Shown: positions 11,472-23,280 of the stretch, piece by piece | Layout of the letters: every line of letters starts with the position of its first letter | How positions within the stretch are numbered: position 1 is the stretch's first letter | NCBI GenBank assembly: GCA_028274465.1 | Contig: CM051456.1 | Location: 103,019,348-103,083,347, forward strand | Direction: 5' to 3' | From: Plantago ovata | Taxonomy: Eukaryota > Streptophyta > Magnoliopsida > Lamiales > Plantaginaceae | Length of the DNA: 64,000 bases | The notes under the pieces: generated by a model | Database searches by the model: none | Seen by the model: only the letters and a program-made list of their open reading frames with translations | Told to the model about the DNA's origin: nothing | Program-made: the position numbers and the translations under genes

Positions 11472-13549
11472 ATGGCTGAATATGATGATAAAGACGACAA
11501 CAACCATGTGTCGATGATGGAACACCAGGAAGAGCCGGTGAGCCCTGGTACTCGATTTCTACAGACACCTGGCTTCAACCTCTTTATAGTGGCAGTTTAC
11601 GGCTTTAAAACAGCAATAACCGATATAGACAGACTCAAGAGGGGTTTCCAGGAGAACTTCTTGAAACATCCTCGTTTTTCCAGCATTCTTGTATGTTCTC
11701 ATCATGATCATATTAACTTTTCATTGCTTAAATTAAGCCTTTTGATTTGTGTCTAATCATGTTTAGTTCAAATGAATAATGAAGGTGATGAAGGGGGGGA
11801 AGCAGAGTTGGAGAAGGACATTAGTGAACCTGGATGAGCATGTTTTCATCCCGGATATTGATCCAGAAATGGAAGAACCGGATAAGTTTGTTGAAGACTA
11901 CGCGTCAGCTCTTTCAACGACACCAATGGACTATGGGAAGCCACTCTGGGAATCACATGTTCTCAATGTTCCAACTTCAGATGCAAATGGAGTCATCGTT
12001 TTCAGAGTTCACCATATGATAGGCGATGGCACGTCTCTCATTTCGCTACTCTTGGCATGCACCCGGAAATCATCTGATCCCCAGTCGTTGCCTAGTATTC
12101 CAACCAAGAAACGCGAGGTTGAGCCTCAATCTGGCAAATACTCCATTCAAAAGCTGTTACTCTTCATTTGGTCCAGTATTGTTATTTTTTTCAATACTGT
12201 GAGTGGCAGTTTGTGGTTTCTGTATACCACTTTCTGGCTAGCAGACACACAAACTCCAATCAAGAAACCTACTTACAGCGTTGGACTGTCTCCGACAAGA
12301 TTTGTGCATCGGATTCTTAACCTGGACGATGTAAAGCTTGTTAAGAATGCCCTCAACACGGTAAGTTTATGCGCTTTATCAAAGTTCTTGAACCAGAGAA
12401 GTGAAGGTTTTGTTATGATACCTTAATGTTGTTGCATTTTCCTAACTTTGTAGACAATTAATGATGTTGTGCTAGGGGTGATACAATCAGGACTTAGTCT
12501 CTACTGCAATCGGGAATATGGTAAGTAAAGTTCTGATTACTTAACATTGTTCATCATCAATTAGTTTAGACACTAATTGGTTTCCTTGGAACAGAAAAGC
12601 ACAACACCAAAGGATTTGGGAGCATCAAGAAGAGCAACTATTTACCAAAGAATCTTAGAGTTAATGGTATTGTTGCTTTCAATAACAGACCACCAGATAA
12701 AATTGAGGTAACTAATCACCTAATTACATCATGTTAACCCTGATGTTTCTCTGTCTTCTATAAATAAATAAAAAATTAAAACGGCAAATATTACAATCTC
12801 AATCTCCGCCAGCCATTGAACCCTGCACCTCTCCAGCTTCCTTCCAATGCATTAATTGATTATCAATAAATACACATATTGTGTAGGATTTGGGTTCTTT
12901 GATCAAGAAGAGTACATCTGACAGAAGATGGGGAAACCTAGTTGGGTTTGTCCGTGTACCATTCACAATTTCATTACCAGACAATCCTTTAACTCATGTT
13001 TATCAAGTCAAGAGAATCGTAGACAGAAAGAAGCACTCTCTTGAATCTCTATGCACATATTATGTGTGCAGCTGGGTACTCAAGTTTCTTGGGATGAAGG
13101 TATGCACACAGTACTACTACTCCCATTTTTTCACAGAAACCTTCCTAACTTTCTATTTTTGGGCATATAGTGCGCGGCTGCTCTTACACAGGCATCTTTG
13201 TCGAGCTCTACGTTCAGTTTCTCGAATGTGGCTGGACCACAAGAAGAGATTACATTGTTCGGTTATCCCATAAGCTACATAGCTCCTTCAGTTTCTGGCA
13301 TTTCTCAGGTAAACTCCAATCACCTTTTAACTTTTCTGGATAAAATACTTGCTGCTATTAACTGTATTTGCATCACTTTGAATTTCACAGGCACTTGTTC
13401 TGCACTGTATGAGCTATGACAATAAGCTCACCATCTCCCTGGCGGTGGACGAGGATGTAATTCAAGATCCTCACCAGCTCTGCAGTGACCTGGCTCAGTC
13501 TCTTGAAAATATGAAAATCGCAGTCCTAAACAGAGGCCGTGAATCGTGA
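11472..13549 (+). CDS. Wax ester synthase/diacylglycerol acyltransferase, WSD1 type
   Basis: Predicted bifunctional O-acyltransferase joining an acyl-CoA to a fatty alcohol or diacylglycerol, an ER-membrane enzyme of cuticular wax or neutral lipid synthesis. Seven exons splice with GT/AG ends and continuous frame: 11472-11690, 11785-12360, 12454-12520, 12595-12707, 12887-13099, 13171-13308, 13391-13549; 494 residues, close to the usual ~480. The acyltransferase active-site motif HHMIGDG is at residues 149-155 (HHxxxDG), preceded by GKPLWESHVL. A hydrophobic, probably membrane-spanning stretch (LLLFIWSSIVIFFN...) lies around 190-220. INDVVLGV in exon 3 and the C-terminal WSD1_C region (GPQEEITLFGYPISY, LVLHCMSYDNKLTISL) complete the family pattern. 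The start is the first ATG, giving the common PVSPGTRFLQTPGFN opening. Exon 2 is taken at 11785 because earlier acceptors run into a TGA. Family membership is sure; preferred substrate is not. Confidence 0.93.
12770..12842 (-). mobile_element. SINE fragment in WSD1 intron 4
   Basis: Read on -, this has GGTGCAGGGTTCAATGG (a Pol III B-box-like block) followed by TTGTAATATTTGCCGTTTTA and an A-rich end. The SINE at 48181-48369 has matching blocks (GGTGCAAGTTTCGATCC and TTGTAATATTTTCCGTTTC plus A tail). It looks like an internally deleted copy of the same tRNA-derived family within the fourth intron. Confidence 0.5.
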
Positions 13550-14044
13550 AAGCAAGCAAGAAGGATATATAAGGCAATCATCACCACAGAGAGGAAAACA
13601 GGGGAAACCAATTGTGTTGTGGCTTTTCATCAAAAGTTACATAAGTAGTAAGCAATAATACCAGCAAGCTGGATAGATGCACAACTATAAGACTTGCAAT
13701 AAATCAAGAATTCGATATGGTTGCTTTTCTTTTCTTTTATCATGCTAATAACCGAAACGATTAACAGGCATTAAAATGTACACAACATCAGCCAAGTCTC
13801 ATTGTACTATATTAGTACTGCAATACCTTACATCTCTAGCATCTGCCTCAAGTACAGGACATAGTCATGTTTTACTATAGCCAAATTTTCCGATATACAA
13901 AACTCGAAATGCATATCTCAACAGTCACTCGGTATAATCATGTGCGATTGATAAAGACAATACGAACAAGTTTAAACATCTCATGTACGTAATGGCTTCT
14001 TCCCTTTACCATATCCATAGGAATTGTTTGCACTGACGAGCATA
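13550..14044. other. Intergenic space between convergent 3' ends
   Basis: The WSD1-type gene (stop at 13549, +) and TATC (stop at 14045, -) converge with 495 bp between stop codons. AATAAA-like signals are present on + (AATAAA at 13699). No coding frame is seen. Both 3' UTRs must lie here and may overlap. Confidence 0.6.
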
Positions 14045-15257
14045 TCATCGTCCAAGAACCCTGACCATGTATGCACCACCCAAGTAAAGTCCCATAAGGG
14101 GACCAGCTAGGAGCATCTGAGTGAGAGGATCAGTTGATGGCGTCAATATAGCAGCTGCAATGACAGAGCCTACCACCACGTATCTCCAAACTGACAGCAT
14201 TTGCTCTGATGAAACCAACCCAGTTTGTCCAAGAAGTAGTTGTATAACAGGAACCTGAGAATGGGTTTCAAATAAATGCCAATTGTTTCAGTAGACTCTT
14301 GGGAATTGCCAAACAGAAATTACATCAACACCATCCTTTTCTTAGAGAAATTTACTGATACTTATGTTAAAAACAACTAGCCATCTAGTCTTCTTTATAA
14401 TTAATAACACCCTTTTTCTTCAGAATAGCAATTCAGCCACTAATAAAGGAAAGGAAAGACAAGTAATCGGAATACTACAAACCAGTCTCTATATCCAAGG
14501 TTGAACCATACATAAAGTAGAAAATTATAGTTAAATGATAGAATCATATGCATCGAGCAAAGCCAAACATGTACATCAACGGACTATGAAAACCTGTCCT
14601 AATGCAATATGGAAGATTTGCCATCTTGGACTACACATTATAGGCAAGTCATTAAGTGGTGCAATAATTACAATTTAGTAGTTTGATACTTTGATTACCC
14701 AGGCAATCCCCCGCTGCACTAAAAAGGTCTTATCAATGGAGAGGGTTTTGGGTTATATACTGGATTAAAGAAAATCAACAAACCAATGTAGGAATATGAC
14801 AAACCTACACTACAGTTTTCACGCGTATGGAAAAGATGCAAGCTAGAATTAACTTTACCTGGAAAGATAATCCCGTGCTAAACATGAGTACGAGTACAAA
14901 CTCAAAATATTGATCAATAGACCACAATGATTCAACAACCCCTTCTGCGTAACTAACGAAGAAATTCAAGGCTGCGGGAGCAAGCACATAATAAGAAAAG
15001 GTGATCCCAGTATAGAAAAGGACCGAGGAGCCTATGACAATCGGCCCTAGAAACCTTCTCTCTGACTTTGTCAAACCAGGAAGAACGAAAGCTATAATCT
15101 CATACAGGATTATTGGACTTCCTAGTAGAAGGCCACAGTAACCAGACACCTGCAATAAATGATCAGTTAGTCCATAATTGTCCTAGCACACATTCAGATT
15201 TTTTTTTCCGTTTACTTTTCTGCATGTAAATAAAGCTTTCTAGAGAACCACATCCAC

Positions 15258-15292
<35 letters not shown>

Positions 15293-17139
15293 CCCATGTG
15301 GAGCTGTGGACAACCATGTGAACAAGATAAGGGAACATGCTTAAGAGTTGTTTGCCAAATCTGATGCTTAGAAGAATGGTGTCTTGACAACCGAAAAGGC
15401 TGAGATTCTTGTAGAACAGTTCAACATTAACAGTATTGCAAGCACCTTTAAAATTAAAATTATGCATACCAAATTACCAACTCTGCCTACAGGTTCTTGT
15501 GACATTCACTATCTTTGAAGTGAAAAAAGAACTGTGATTAGAAAGTATCCCTCACAAATGGACATGCAAAGCTCTCCTCTATTCCATAACATTTATGAAC
15601 AAAAATAGAAGTCTAGGTAGACTCTTTATGTCTAAAGGCAACAATGATTCAATGATTGCAAGAAATAGTAGTTTTAGCTGACAGGAACATTTAAAATCTC
15701 AGTAAACTATAATAACAGCATGAAGTACAAAGCCAGAAGTTGGGGAAAGCTGTAACCTTTAAAGATGTGAAAAAGAATTCACCAGGTCCCAGTTGTAAAA
15801 AGCGAACACCTTGGTCCTTAACTGGAGCTTCGAGCAACATTATGAGTTCCTTTGAAAATGCAAAGCAACCAACCATAGCTCCTCCAACAGCCAAAACAGA
15901 CACAAGGATTCTTTCTCTCAGCTCGTCCAAATGGTCCCATAAACTCATTTCTACATCATCCGGGAGAAGCTCTTTATTAGGATAAAGGAAATTGTAAATA
16001 GAATTTCCTGCATCGTCTGTCTCCTTCTTCAGGAAAGGGTTCTCTTCAGCAGAATCTGAAATCAAAGAGACATTTACTATCTAAGTCACTACCCCAATAT
16101 TGATGATGGTGGTAATACTGATGATCACATCAAAACCAATGACAGTACACATGAAGGGGAACAACAAAAAAAGGAATATCACACTATGAACTACAGACAT
16201 ACTACTGTATACTGGACAAGCGAAATTTATTAAACGTAGCACGCACGAAATGGCATGCCAAAAGAGAAGAGACATAGTAGACTATTTCTCTATGAGCTAG
16301 GCATCCTAAAAAAAAGACTCCTCAGTTTAAACATCTTTTTAATAGTCGACATGAAAATTATTTATGTCCATTAATGTGTTGAGGCAGGTTGCAAGTATAC
16401 ACGGGAGCTGGGATGCTCTAACCGAATTGTCTATGAACTAACCAAGGCTAATAAAAGTCTAAAACTTCACAAGAACCGAACTGAATCTCCAAAGAAAACC
16501 CTTTTGTGCCACATACTTGACATCAGACACTATCAGTTTCTGGAACTCGAAAGTCATTGCTTTAGTCCCTTTTTCAGTATTCTTCCCAATGTCATGTTTC
16601 TGGTATAATGTCACTCTATTGCACAAATCAAAACAATCTCAGACAAGAAATACTAGCACCAATTTCATATACTAACAATTCATAACCAAGTCAAGAAACA
16701 TCATGTTACTTGAACAGTACAAAACAGCACATCAACAAAATTAGTAGTACTAAAACACTGTAATTGACAAAGTTGCAAAGAGGTAGCCTAATGCAAAGTC
16801 ATCCTAATCATATCAATATATCATCAACAGAAAGTAGAGAGACAAATCTAATGATGCACAAAAGAAATCATTTTTAACAATACCAGTTCTATCTTCAACA
16901 GCTCCATTGAGACTAGTGGAGGTAATATCTCGCTGATTTTTAGTGAAATCTTCAACGGCAGAGCAAACAGTTGGGTTGAATTTCTTGGAATATCGATTGT
17001 TTGTGAAAGACAATGAGTTGGGTTTTCTTTGGGTTAGGTTAAGGATGGGTTTAGGGTGGTTGGTGGTTGAGCTTAAGCACTTGAAACAGGGAGTATTGTT
17101 GTTGTTGATGAGAGCTGATGCTGCTGCACTTCCCACCAT
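14045..17139 (-). CDS. TATC: Chloroplast Sec-independent translocase TatC
   Basis: Multispanning receptor subunit of the thylakoid twin-arginine (delta-pH) translocase, which exports folded proteins into the thylakoid lumen. Four exons splice cleanly: 17139-16884, 16055-15757, 15149-14859, 14254-14045; 351 residues, near the usual ~340. Exon 1 codes a Ser/Asn/Thr-rich stretch typical of a plastid transit peptide ([15 protein letters not shown]...). Mature-part motifs follow: [15 protein letters not shown] (signature of the first cytosolic/stromal segment), [19 protein letters not shown], a membrane block [34 protein letters not shown], and the C-terminal [16 protein letters not shown]. The protein agrees along its length with plant cpTatC. 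Exon 4 begins [10 protein letters not shown] in phase 0. The start gives the longest transit-peptide-like frame. TATC and the WSD1-type gene share only the 3' side. Confidence 0.95.
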
Positions 17140-17349
17140 TGTTGTTGTTGTGTGTCGTGTAAAATTGTGCTTCTTCTGTTGTCGTTGAGTTTTGCAGAAG
17201 AAATGAAATGGGGGGTTGTGGCCCCTGTTTTGTTAGGTGATATTTTTGGTCCGGCGTATTATAGTGGAACTGATTGTGTTTTTAGTATTGTGCGCCTCTT
17301 GCTTAGTCAGTTAGTCCTACTCCTTGACTCCCGGGCTTGGCTTCAATTC
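17140..17349 (-). promoter_or_regulatory. TATC 5' UTR and proximal upstream region
   Basis: Upstream of the TATC ATG (read on -) is a CAA-rich leader (ACACACAACAACAACA) immediately before the start, a common look for plant 5' UTRs. A hAT-type element begins 210 bp upstream, so any more distal promoter sequence is displaced by it. No core promoter element is clear. Confidence 0.4.
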
Positions 17350-17889
17350 TAGACATGGCAGATTGGATCGGATTGTTCGGATTGGATGATTTCGGGTGAG
17401 TAAGTTTGTTTCGGATGCTTTCGGATCGGGTCGGGTTCTGATGTATTCGGATTTCAGGTTTAATCGAATTCGGGTGTTATTCGGATTAGAAATTTCAAAC
17501 AATTTTCGGATCGGGCCAATTCAGATTCAGTGTTGATTGAATATTTAAATGCAAAATTATTTTTATTATGAAAATTTATGAAATATTACAACTTTAAAAT
17601 CTTTATTATAAGTTATTTATATATGAAATATATTTTTTAAATGAAAATAATTATGTATTCCCTATAAATTTAATTTGGGTCATTTCGGATTGAAAGAGTT
17701 CGGGTCACATTTAATTCGGATCGGGTGAATTTCGGATTGAATTTATTCGAAATATTTTGGATTGTTTAATTCGGATAAAAAAAATTTGGGTGCTTTCGGA
17801 TCGGATTTCGGGTCAAAGTTCGGATGGTTGACCACAAATTTTCGGATGAGACTTCGAGTTTCGGATTTGGATGGCTTTTGCCAGGTCTA
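17350..17889. mobile_element. hAT-type non-autonomous element, 8-bp TSD
   Basis: The ends are TAGACATGGCA and TGCCAGGTCTA, an 11-bp terminal inverted repeat with one mismatch. It is flanked by an exact 8-bp duplication TTCAATTC (17342-17349 and 17890-17897), as expected for hAT. The 540-bp interior is made of TTCGGAT/TCGGGT repeats around an AT-rich core and codes nothing. A related, incomplete end (TAGGCATGGCAATTTGG) is seen at about 22285. The insertion lies in the upstream region of TATC. Confidence 0.9.
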
Positions 17890-17897
17890 TTCAATTC

Positions 17898-18728
17898 TAT
17901 GGTTTATTCTATGAGAAGCGTAACCACTCTTTATAACTCGTTCCAGTATATAACGTTTATTATTTATTTATTTTGTATAAATTACATTTTTAATCGTGTG
18001 ATTTATGGTTAATGTGAGATCGAATGGAATAAAAAAAAAAGTATGATTGAAATGGGGAAGCTTTTGGAAAGACTGAGAAGTAATATATATAGTTGAAATA
18101 TATATGTTTTCATGATTGCATCTATCAAAGTTAATATATATTTATTGAAAAAAATGATGTGAGAATTTTAAAAATGAACTCGTGTTAACATGATGTACAT
18201 ATATCCTGAGTGACTTAGTCTACAATAAAGAAAAATGGACGGAGAAATATATTAAAGTAATATAATAAGCCGGTTGATTTACCAAATTGATTGACCTATC
18301 AATCAATTTTAATCCGTTGATCTTGCTTATCCAATTTCAATCTGGTGCGTGCATGTGTCATTAGTTAATTAAAAGATGTAGGGTTCGAATCCTGTTGGCG
18401 TGATTTTTCTCCATTATTTTTATTGAAGGTGTTTGGTTCGAATCTTGTTGGCGTGATTTTTATCTATTATTTGCATCATTATTTTAGTTGAAGGTGTTGG
18501 GTTTGAATCTTATTGACGTAATTTTTTTCTTTTTATTTATTCTCTTCTTAAATTTTATTTTTAACATAAAGTTGTATGACGTATTATACTTAATTTTAAA
18601 TAAAAATGATATGTTCTTATAAAAAAATACATACTTCCTCCGTCCAATAATAAATGTAACACTTGATTTTGTTGACTTTTTCGATGGCCATTTTGACCTT
18701 AAATTATTCTTAAAACATATGATAAAAA
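17898..18728. other. AT-rich spacer with ~60-75-bp tandem repeat
   Basis: At about 18375-18530 three imperfect units each carry GGTTCGAATCCTGTTGGCGT followed by a T-run. The GGTTCGAATC core matches a Pol III B box, so the units may come from a tRNA-derived repeat. At about 18632 CTTCCTCCGTCCAATAATAA resembles the end of a Stowaway/mariner-like element, but no partner end was found. No gene. Confidence 0.45.
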
Positions 18729-20641
18729 TAACTAAAAACATCATATTATGAAACTAGAATGTTTATATGAAGCACTTGACAATATATTCAACTGATGAAG
18801 AATACCAATTAACATGCGAAAAAGATGCATTGCAGATTTTGAAGTTGAATGTTTCCAAAGTCTAGAGATGTATCTGATGGTTCTTAACTCACCGGAAGAA
18901 TAATTTTCGTATGTCTAATATAGTTCAATTCAAAACTATTAATTGCATAACTATAAAAACTATATATATTTATAGCACACCATTTATATTAAGTTTAATT
19001 ACTCAATTAGTTATTTTTTTAATATGTTTGAAGCCATTATGTGAAGATTATATATTCACTACATTTATTTCAATATATTATTTAATAAAAAATAATATTT
19101 TAAAAGATTACGCTTCACACGCGGTTCCCGGTAATAGTAATTATCGATAACGTAATGCGTTTAGGTGAATATACTAAAAACGTAGTTGTTTCACTTAATA
19201 TTCAATTTTCTTTAGTTGTTTCATAAGTAATATAATAGTAGTATAGTTGTTTCACTTAATAGTATCTAAAGTAAAGTTTTTCACTTAGCAGTATAGTTGT
19301 TTCACTTGAGAGTATCTAAAGAATTTTTTTCCCAAGACTTTGGTTAGTTTTATTACAATAGACAAATAAGTCCATCAACACAATACACAAAACTGAATAG
19401 AGCAAAGCTAATAATAAACGTGAACAAACAACAAAACAAATGCTCAAAAAAGAAGAAGAGTAATGACTCTTCTTGAGGACTCATTGTGTTGAGAGGAGGG
19501 GTAAGAGAACGTGGTTTTGACTGTCCGCAGCCTCAATATATAGTTTGATGTTCGGTTACATAAGGTGTTCAGGAGGCTTTACGGTTCGGAAGAGTTTGAT
19601 GTGGTTTATGATTGGGAAGAAGTAAGTGAATGTTTTTGAGGTTTTTCTGTCGTGATGTTTGGTGGATTAATTATTTTGGAGGTTTGTGAATGAACATTTG
19701 AGGATGAGCGTGTCTGATACCGTTGCTGCTTAAGGTGGATTCAAGTCCAGGTTTTGAATTGAAGTTTAGGGGTTGTAGATTGCCACTGTTTGTTGGTGTT
19801 GGAGATGGTGTCATTTTCATCGTCAGGGTTAAAGGTTCAGGTTGGGTTAAAGGTTCAGATTTTGGAGTACTGACAGTCAGGCTTTGAAAAGATTAACGAA
19901 GGTTTCAGAAAGGTTTAGGTTTTGGAGTACAACATACGCGAAAGTGAGGTTTAGGAAAGGTTCAGGTTTTGAAGTTTCCAACTTAGGTCGAGGTGTGAGG
20001 TTATGGAGGTTACGGAGTTGTTCATAGAAAAGGTCAAGGTGTTGTTGTGGTGGCTAGTTAATCGCTGAGGTTTCGGTTGTTAGAGTTGGTTTTGAGTGTT
20101 TCCAAAAGGTTTTGGTTAGGTTTGAGTTACCACAACCATTCTGATTATTGGCTTAAGCTGGGTAAAGGTGTTGGTGTCGTTCATCTTGTACTTGTTCTTG
20201 AGCATTTCTCTTATGCTCTGTCTTTTATTTAATAAATTATATTTTGTGTGTGAAGCGTAATCTTGTAAAACATTATTGTTTTATTAAATAATATATTGAA
20301 ATAAATGGAGTGAATATATAATTTTCACATAATGACTTCAAACGTAATAAAAAATAACTAATTGAGTAATTAAACTTAGTATAAATGGTGTGCTATAAAT
20401 GTATATAATTTTTGTAGTTATGCAATTAATAGTTTTGAATTGAACTATTAGACATACAAAAAGTATTCTTCCGATGAGTTAAAAACCATCGGATACATCT
20501 CTAAACTTTGGAAACATTCAACTTCAAAATTTGCAATGCATCTTTTTCGCATGTTAATTGGTATTTTTCACCAGTTGAATATATTGTCAAGTGTTTCATA
20601 TAAGTAAACATTTTAATTTCATAATATGATGTTTTTAGTTA
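18729..20641. mobile_element. Element or foldback with ~390-bp inverted repeats
   Basis: 18729-19119 and 20249-20641 are reverse complements at about 90% identity by eye. Matching landmarks include TAACTAAAAACATCATATTATGAAA, ATGCGAAAAAGATGCATTGC and AGATTACGCTTCACAC, each found inverted on the other side. The ~1.13-kb spacer holds repeats of TAGTTGTTTCACTTA (19180-19320) and a G/T-rich stretch with GGTTCAGGTTTTGGAGTAC (19850-19990), with no transposase. Long TIRs suit a non-autonomous MULE, but I find no clear 9-bp duplication at the ends, so the class is uncertain. Confidence 0.7.
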
Positions 20642-21600
20642 AACAAGAAAATAAATAAATAAACATAGCTTGCTTAATAAAAGAAAACAATTGTGCTGAA
20701 ACAAATAGTAGGTCTCATCAATTATTTGGATGATACTCTAATCATGCTCTATACAAAACTTTACATCGGTTTATTAAATTGCTCGTCTTTCTTGGGGAGG
20801 TAAAATTTAACTAAGATGCTCAAAGTCTCAACAGCACCCGTTCCGCCACCCAAAGAAACAAAACCCTCATGCCACACGGAATAAACTCATTAAAAAAATA
20901 TGACAATGCCCTTGAAGACAATTCCTTGCTATAAGAAGTAGTGGGATTTAACCATCATCAACCTCCCGAACATCCCCACAAGAATCATAATGAGACCAGG
21001 CTGGCCTCACCATACTTATAGCAGGTCATCAGCCATTACATGACACATACCAGGAAAAAGACGGCGCTCTGATTTCAGTTATGCCACATTTTATACATAG
21101 TATGTAATATCATTGGAGCGCTCTGCAATTATTACGATTTACGACTGAGTCTACCTAGTATGACTAAAAAGAAAAGGCATAGGAGATACAGAAGCAGCAT
21201 GTACCAATTATCAGCATCCTAGCTACAAAGAAAGAAAAACAACACATCCATAGCTGTAATTCGACAAAACTACAATGGAACAGATAAAATGCACTGCAAT
21301 TTAAACTGAAATATCTCAACATAAAAAATCCAATTCCAGTTCACAATTCATATTTTCAGTTAAGTTTATTAAACATAACTGAAATAAATTAACTGTGTAA
21401 TCGAGGTTGCAGACTCAGAGATTTTCTCTCTTGTGTCAGTGTGTGTAGGCAAAACATAAAAAAACCAGAGAAAAACTTCAATGGGACAAAATTAGAAACT
21501 GTATTGATATAGAATTGAACGGATGAAATACAAGTATACAACCATTAACAATTCATCATCCATAACTAACAGTGAAAAAACATGTAAAAGTACCAAGCAG
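20642..21600. other. Unassigned non-coding stretch
   Basis: No gene can be defended. On - there are short open stretches, but they are separated by stops and lack recognisable domains. It may be the 3' part of the retrogene-like sequence that follows, since both read on -. Confidence 0.3.
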
Positions 21601-21611
21601 ACCCCTAAGCC

Positions 21612-22080
21612 TTATTTCCAGAAGATTCCTCCTTGCCTAAATAAAGTACCAAGCATACCCCTAAGCCTTATTTCCAGAAGATTCCTCTTGCCCAAATCAG
21701 AACCAGTTACTTTGCTCCCCGATTTCTTCTTGCCGGAAGATACCTCAGCTTTTCTAGCCTTCTTACCAACCACCTCACCATCATCATCTGTTAAATCCTT
21801 ATTACTCTTCTTCTCCTTCTCAAAAGCTTCAGCCCTCTTAGGCTTAGCGGCTACCTGCAACCTACGCCCAGCACAAATTGCTCTGGATTCTGGATTTCAG
21901 ATCTATCATATTTGAACTTCTGAACTTTGGCAGAGTAGTCAGTAGCGTTGTTATTGTTCAGCTCTTCAGCAAGAGCACCCAATTTATTCGGGTCATCTAC
22001 CTCGTATCCAAAGATTGCCGCATTCGTACTGTCTTGTCTTCTCCTTCATTTTCTTACCTTCTTCCAATTTTTTTACTGTT
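21612..22080 (-). pseudogene. Broken lysine-rich protein fragment, retrogene-like
   Basis: Read on -, a frame from about 22035 begins ECAIFGYEVDDPNKLGALAE and runs to FKYDRSEIQNPEQFVLGVGC, then hits a stop. A +1 shift continues into an 83-codon frame (21860-21612) that is highly basic (KKARKAEVSSGKKKSG). Its 3' end carries a tandem duplication of about 58 bp (GTACCAAGCATACCCCTAAG at 21589 and 21647). The composition looks like the charged C-terminal half of a nuclear or nucleolar protein. No introns separate the parts, so a processed, decayed copy is possible. I do not recognise the parent gene. Confidence 0.35.
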
Positions 22081-22762
22081 GTGCTTGAAATAAACTTATA
22101 GGTCCCTAAAGTTATAAAGTTATAGCATGAACTTTAATTCGACTAAAGTTCATGCCTCTCCTATTCAACTATATGATACACTACTATTTTATAATAATAT
22201 GATGGGAATTTTTCTATCGCGTACAAAAAAATCATAGCTTTCAAAAGAATTGCTCGCGTGTCTACTCCCAAGGTGGCCTCTTCCCTCGTGCAACTAGGCA
22301 TGGCAATTTGGCCCTGAAGGGGACCGAGTCCAATCCATTTTTTTAATTGATCGGGTCATCCCGATCCTGTCCGGATCCGAATGAATTTGACACCAAAAGA
22401 TTTTACTTGTAGTGAATTTTTAATTCTTATCAGACCTGAATCTGATCCAGAAAAATTGAAATTAGTCCACTATGGTTCCGTCCGTACAAATCCAGCCAAA
22501 TGGACATATTCCTGATTACACCAATCTGGACCAAATTGTCAGGACTAAGTGCAATATATGGAAAGAATTGTTCACATGTCTACTCCCAAGAAGGAATCAT
22601 CTCATTAAGCATTCCACCTTGAAGTACTTACGGGTTCTTCCCCATACTGTAACTCGAAGTTTAGTCTCTTCTTTGAAATCGAGTGTTCAAAGAACCCTAA
22701 TCCTCCGAATTTTCATTGCATTTTTCTTAAAGCCGAAGATTTTTCATTGTAATGTATGTGGT
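22081..22762. other. Spacer with hAT-end-like fragment
   Basis: Holds the TAGGCATGGCAATTTGG end-like sequence (22285) and GATC/CGGATCC-rich repeats similar to the interior of the element at 17350-17889. A ~40-bp segment around AAGAATTG...TGTCTACTCCCAAG occurs twice (22239 and 22564). No gene. Confidence 0.35.
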
Positions 22763-23280
22763 CAGTGGCGGACGCATAATTTATAATGAGGTGAGTCAAA
22801 AACTATCCCCCTCCATCTATATACAATGTTCCCATTTTAACTTTAGTCAAAATATTAATACCCCACTAAATTATTAACATATATATCATGCTATAATATA
22901 TTTGGAGGAAAGATAGTGTAATAGGGCTAACAAAAGTATTTGATTTATTAAAGTATTTAATTTTGTTTGTCTTCTAGCTTAAAGCACAAAATAAAGGAAT
23001 GAATTATTTTCACTACACTTGACTCAAGTTATCTTCTATCACTAAATAAATCAAGAATAATTAGTAACAACTCCATATCGTCTTCTCCATCAATTGTCTC
23101 CACCCATTCAAGTTCATATGAGTTCTCAATATATAAAAAAATTCTATTATCGTTCTTCTATAAATTTCCAGAAATTACAATAAGTTATATAAATCTCTAG
23201 AAGAAGATATCAAGAAGCTAAAAACTTAGGAATTTAGATCATCTTCTACCTGACTTTTTCATGGCGCCGCTATGTACGGC

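Noticed and set aside
12799-12984. 61-codon frame on - over WSD1 exon 5
   Set aside because: Shadow of the exon on the opposite strand.
15163-15390. 75-codon frame on - and other frames inside TATC introns
   Set aside because: Intronic, with a long A/T run coding poly-lysine; the spliced TatC model accounts for the locus.
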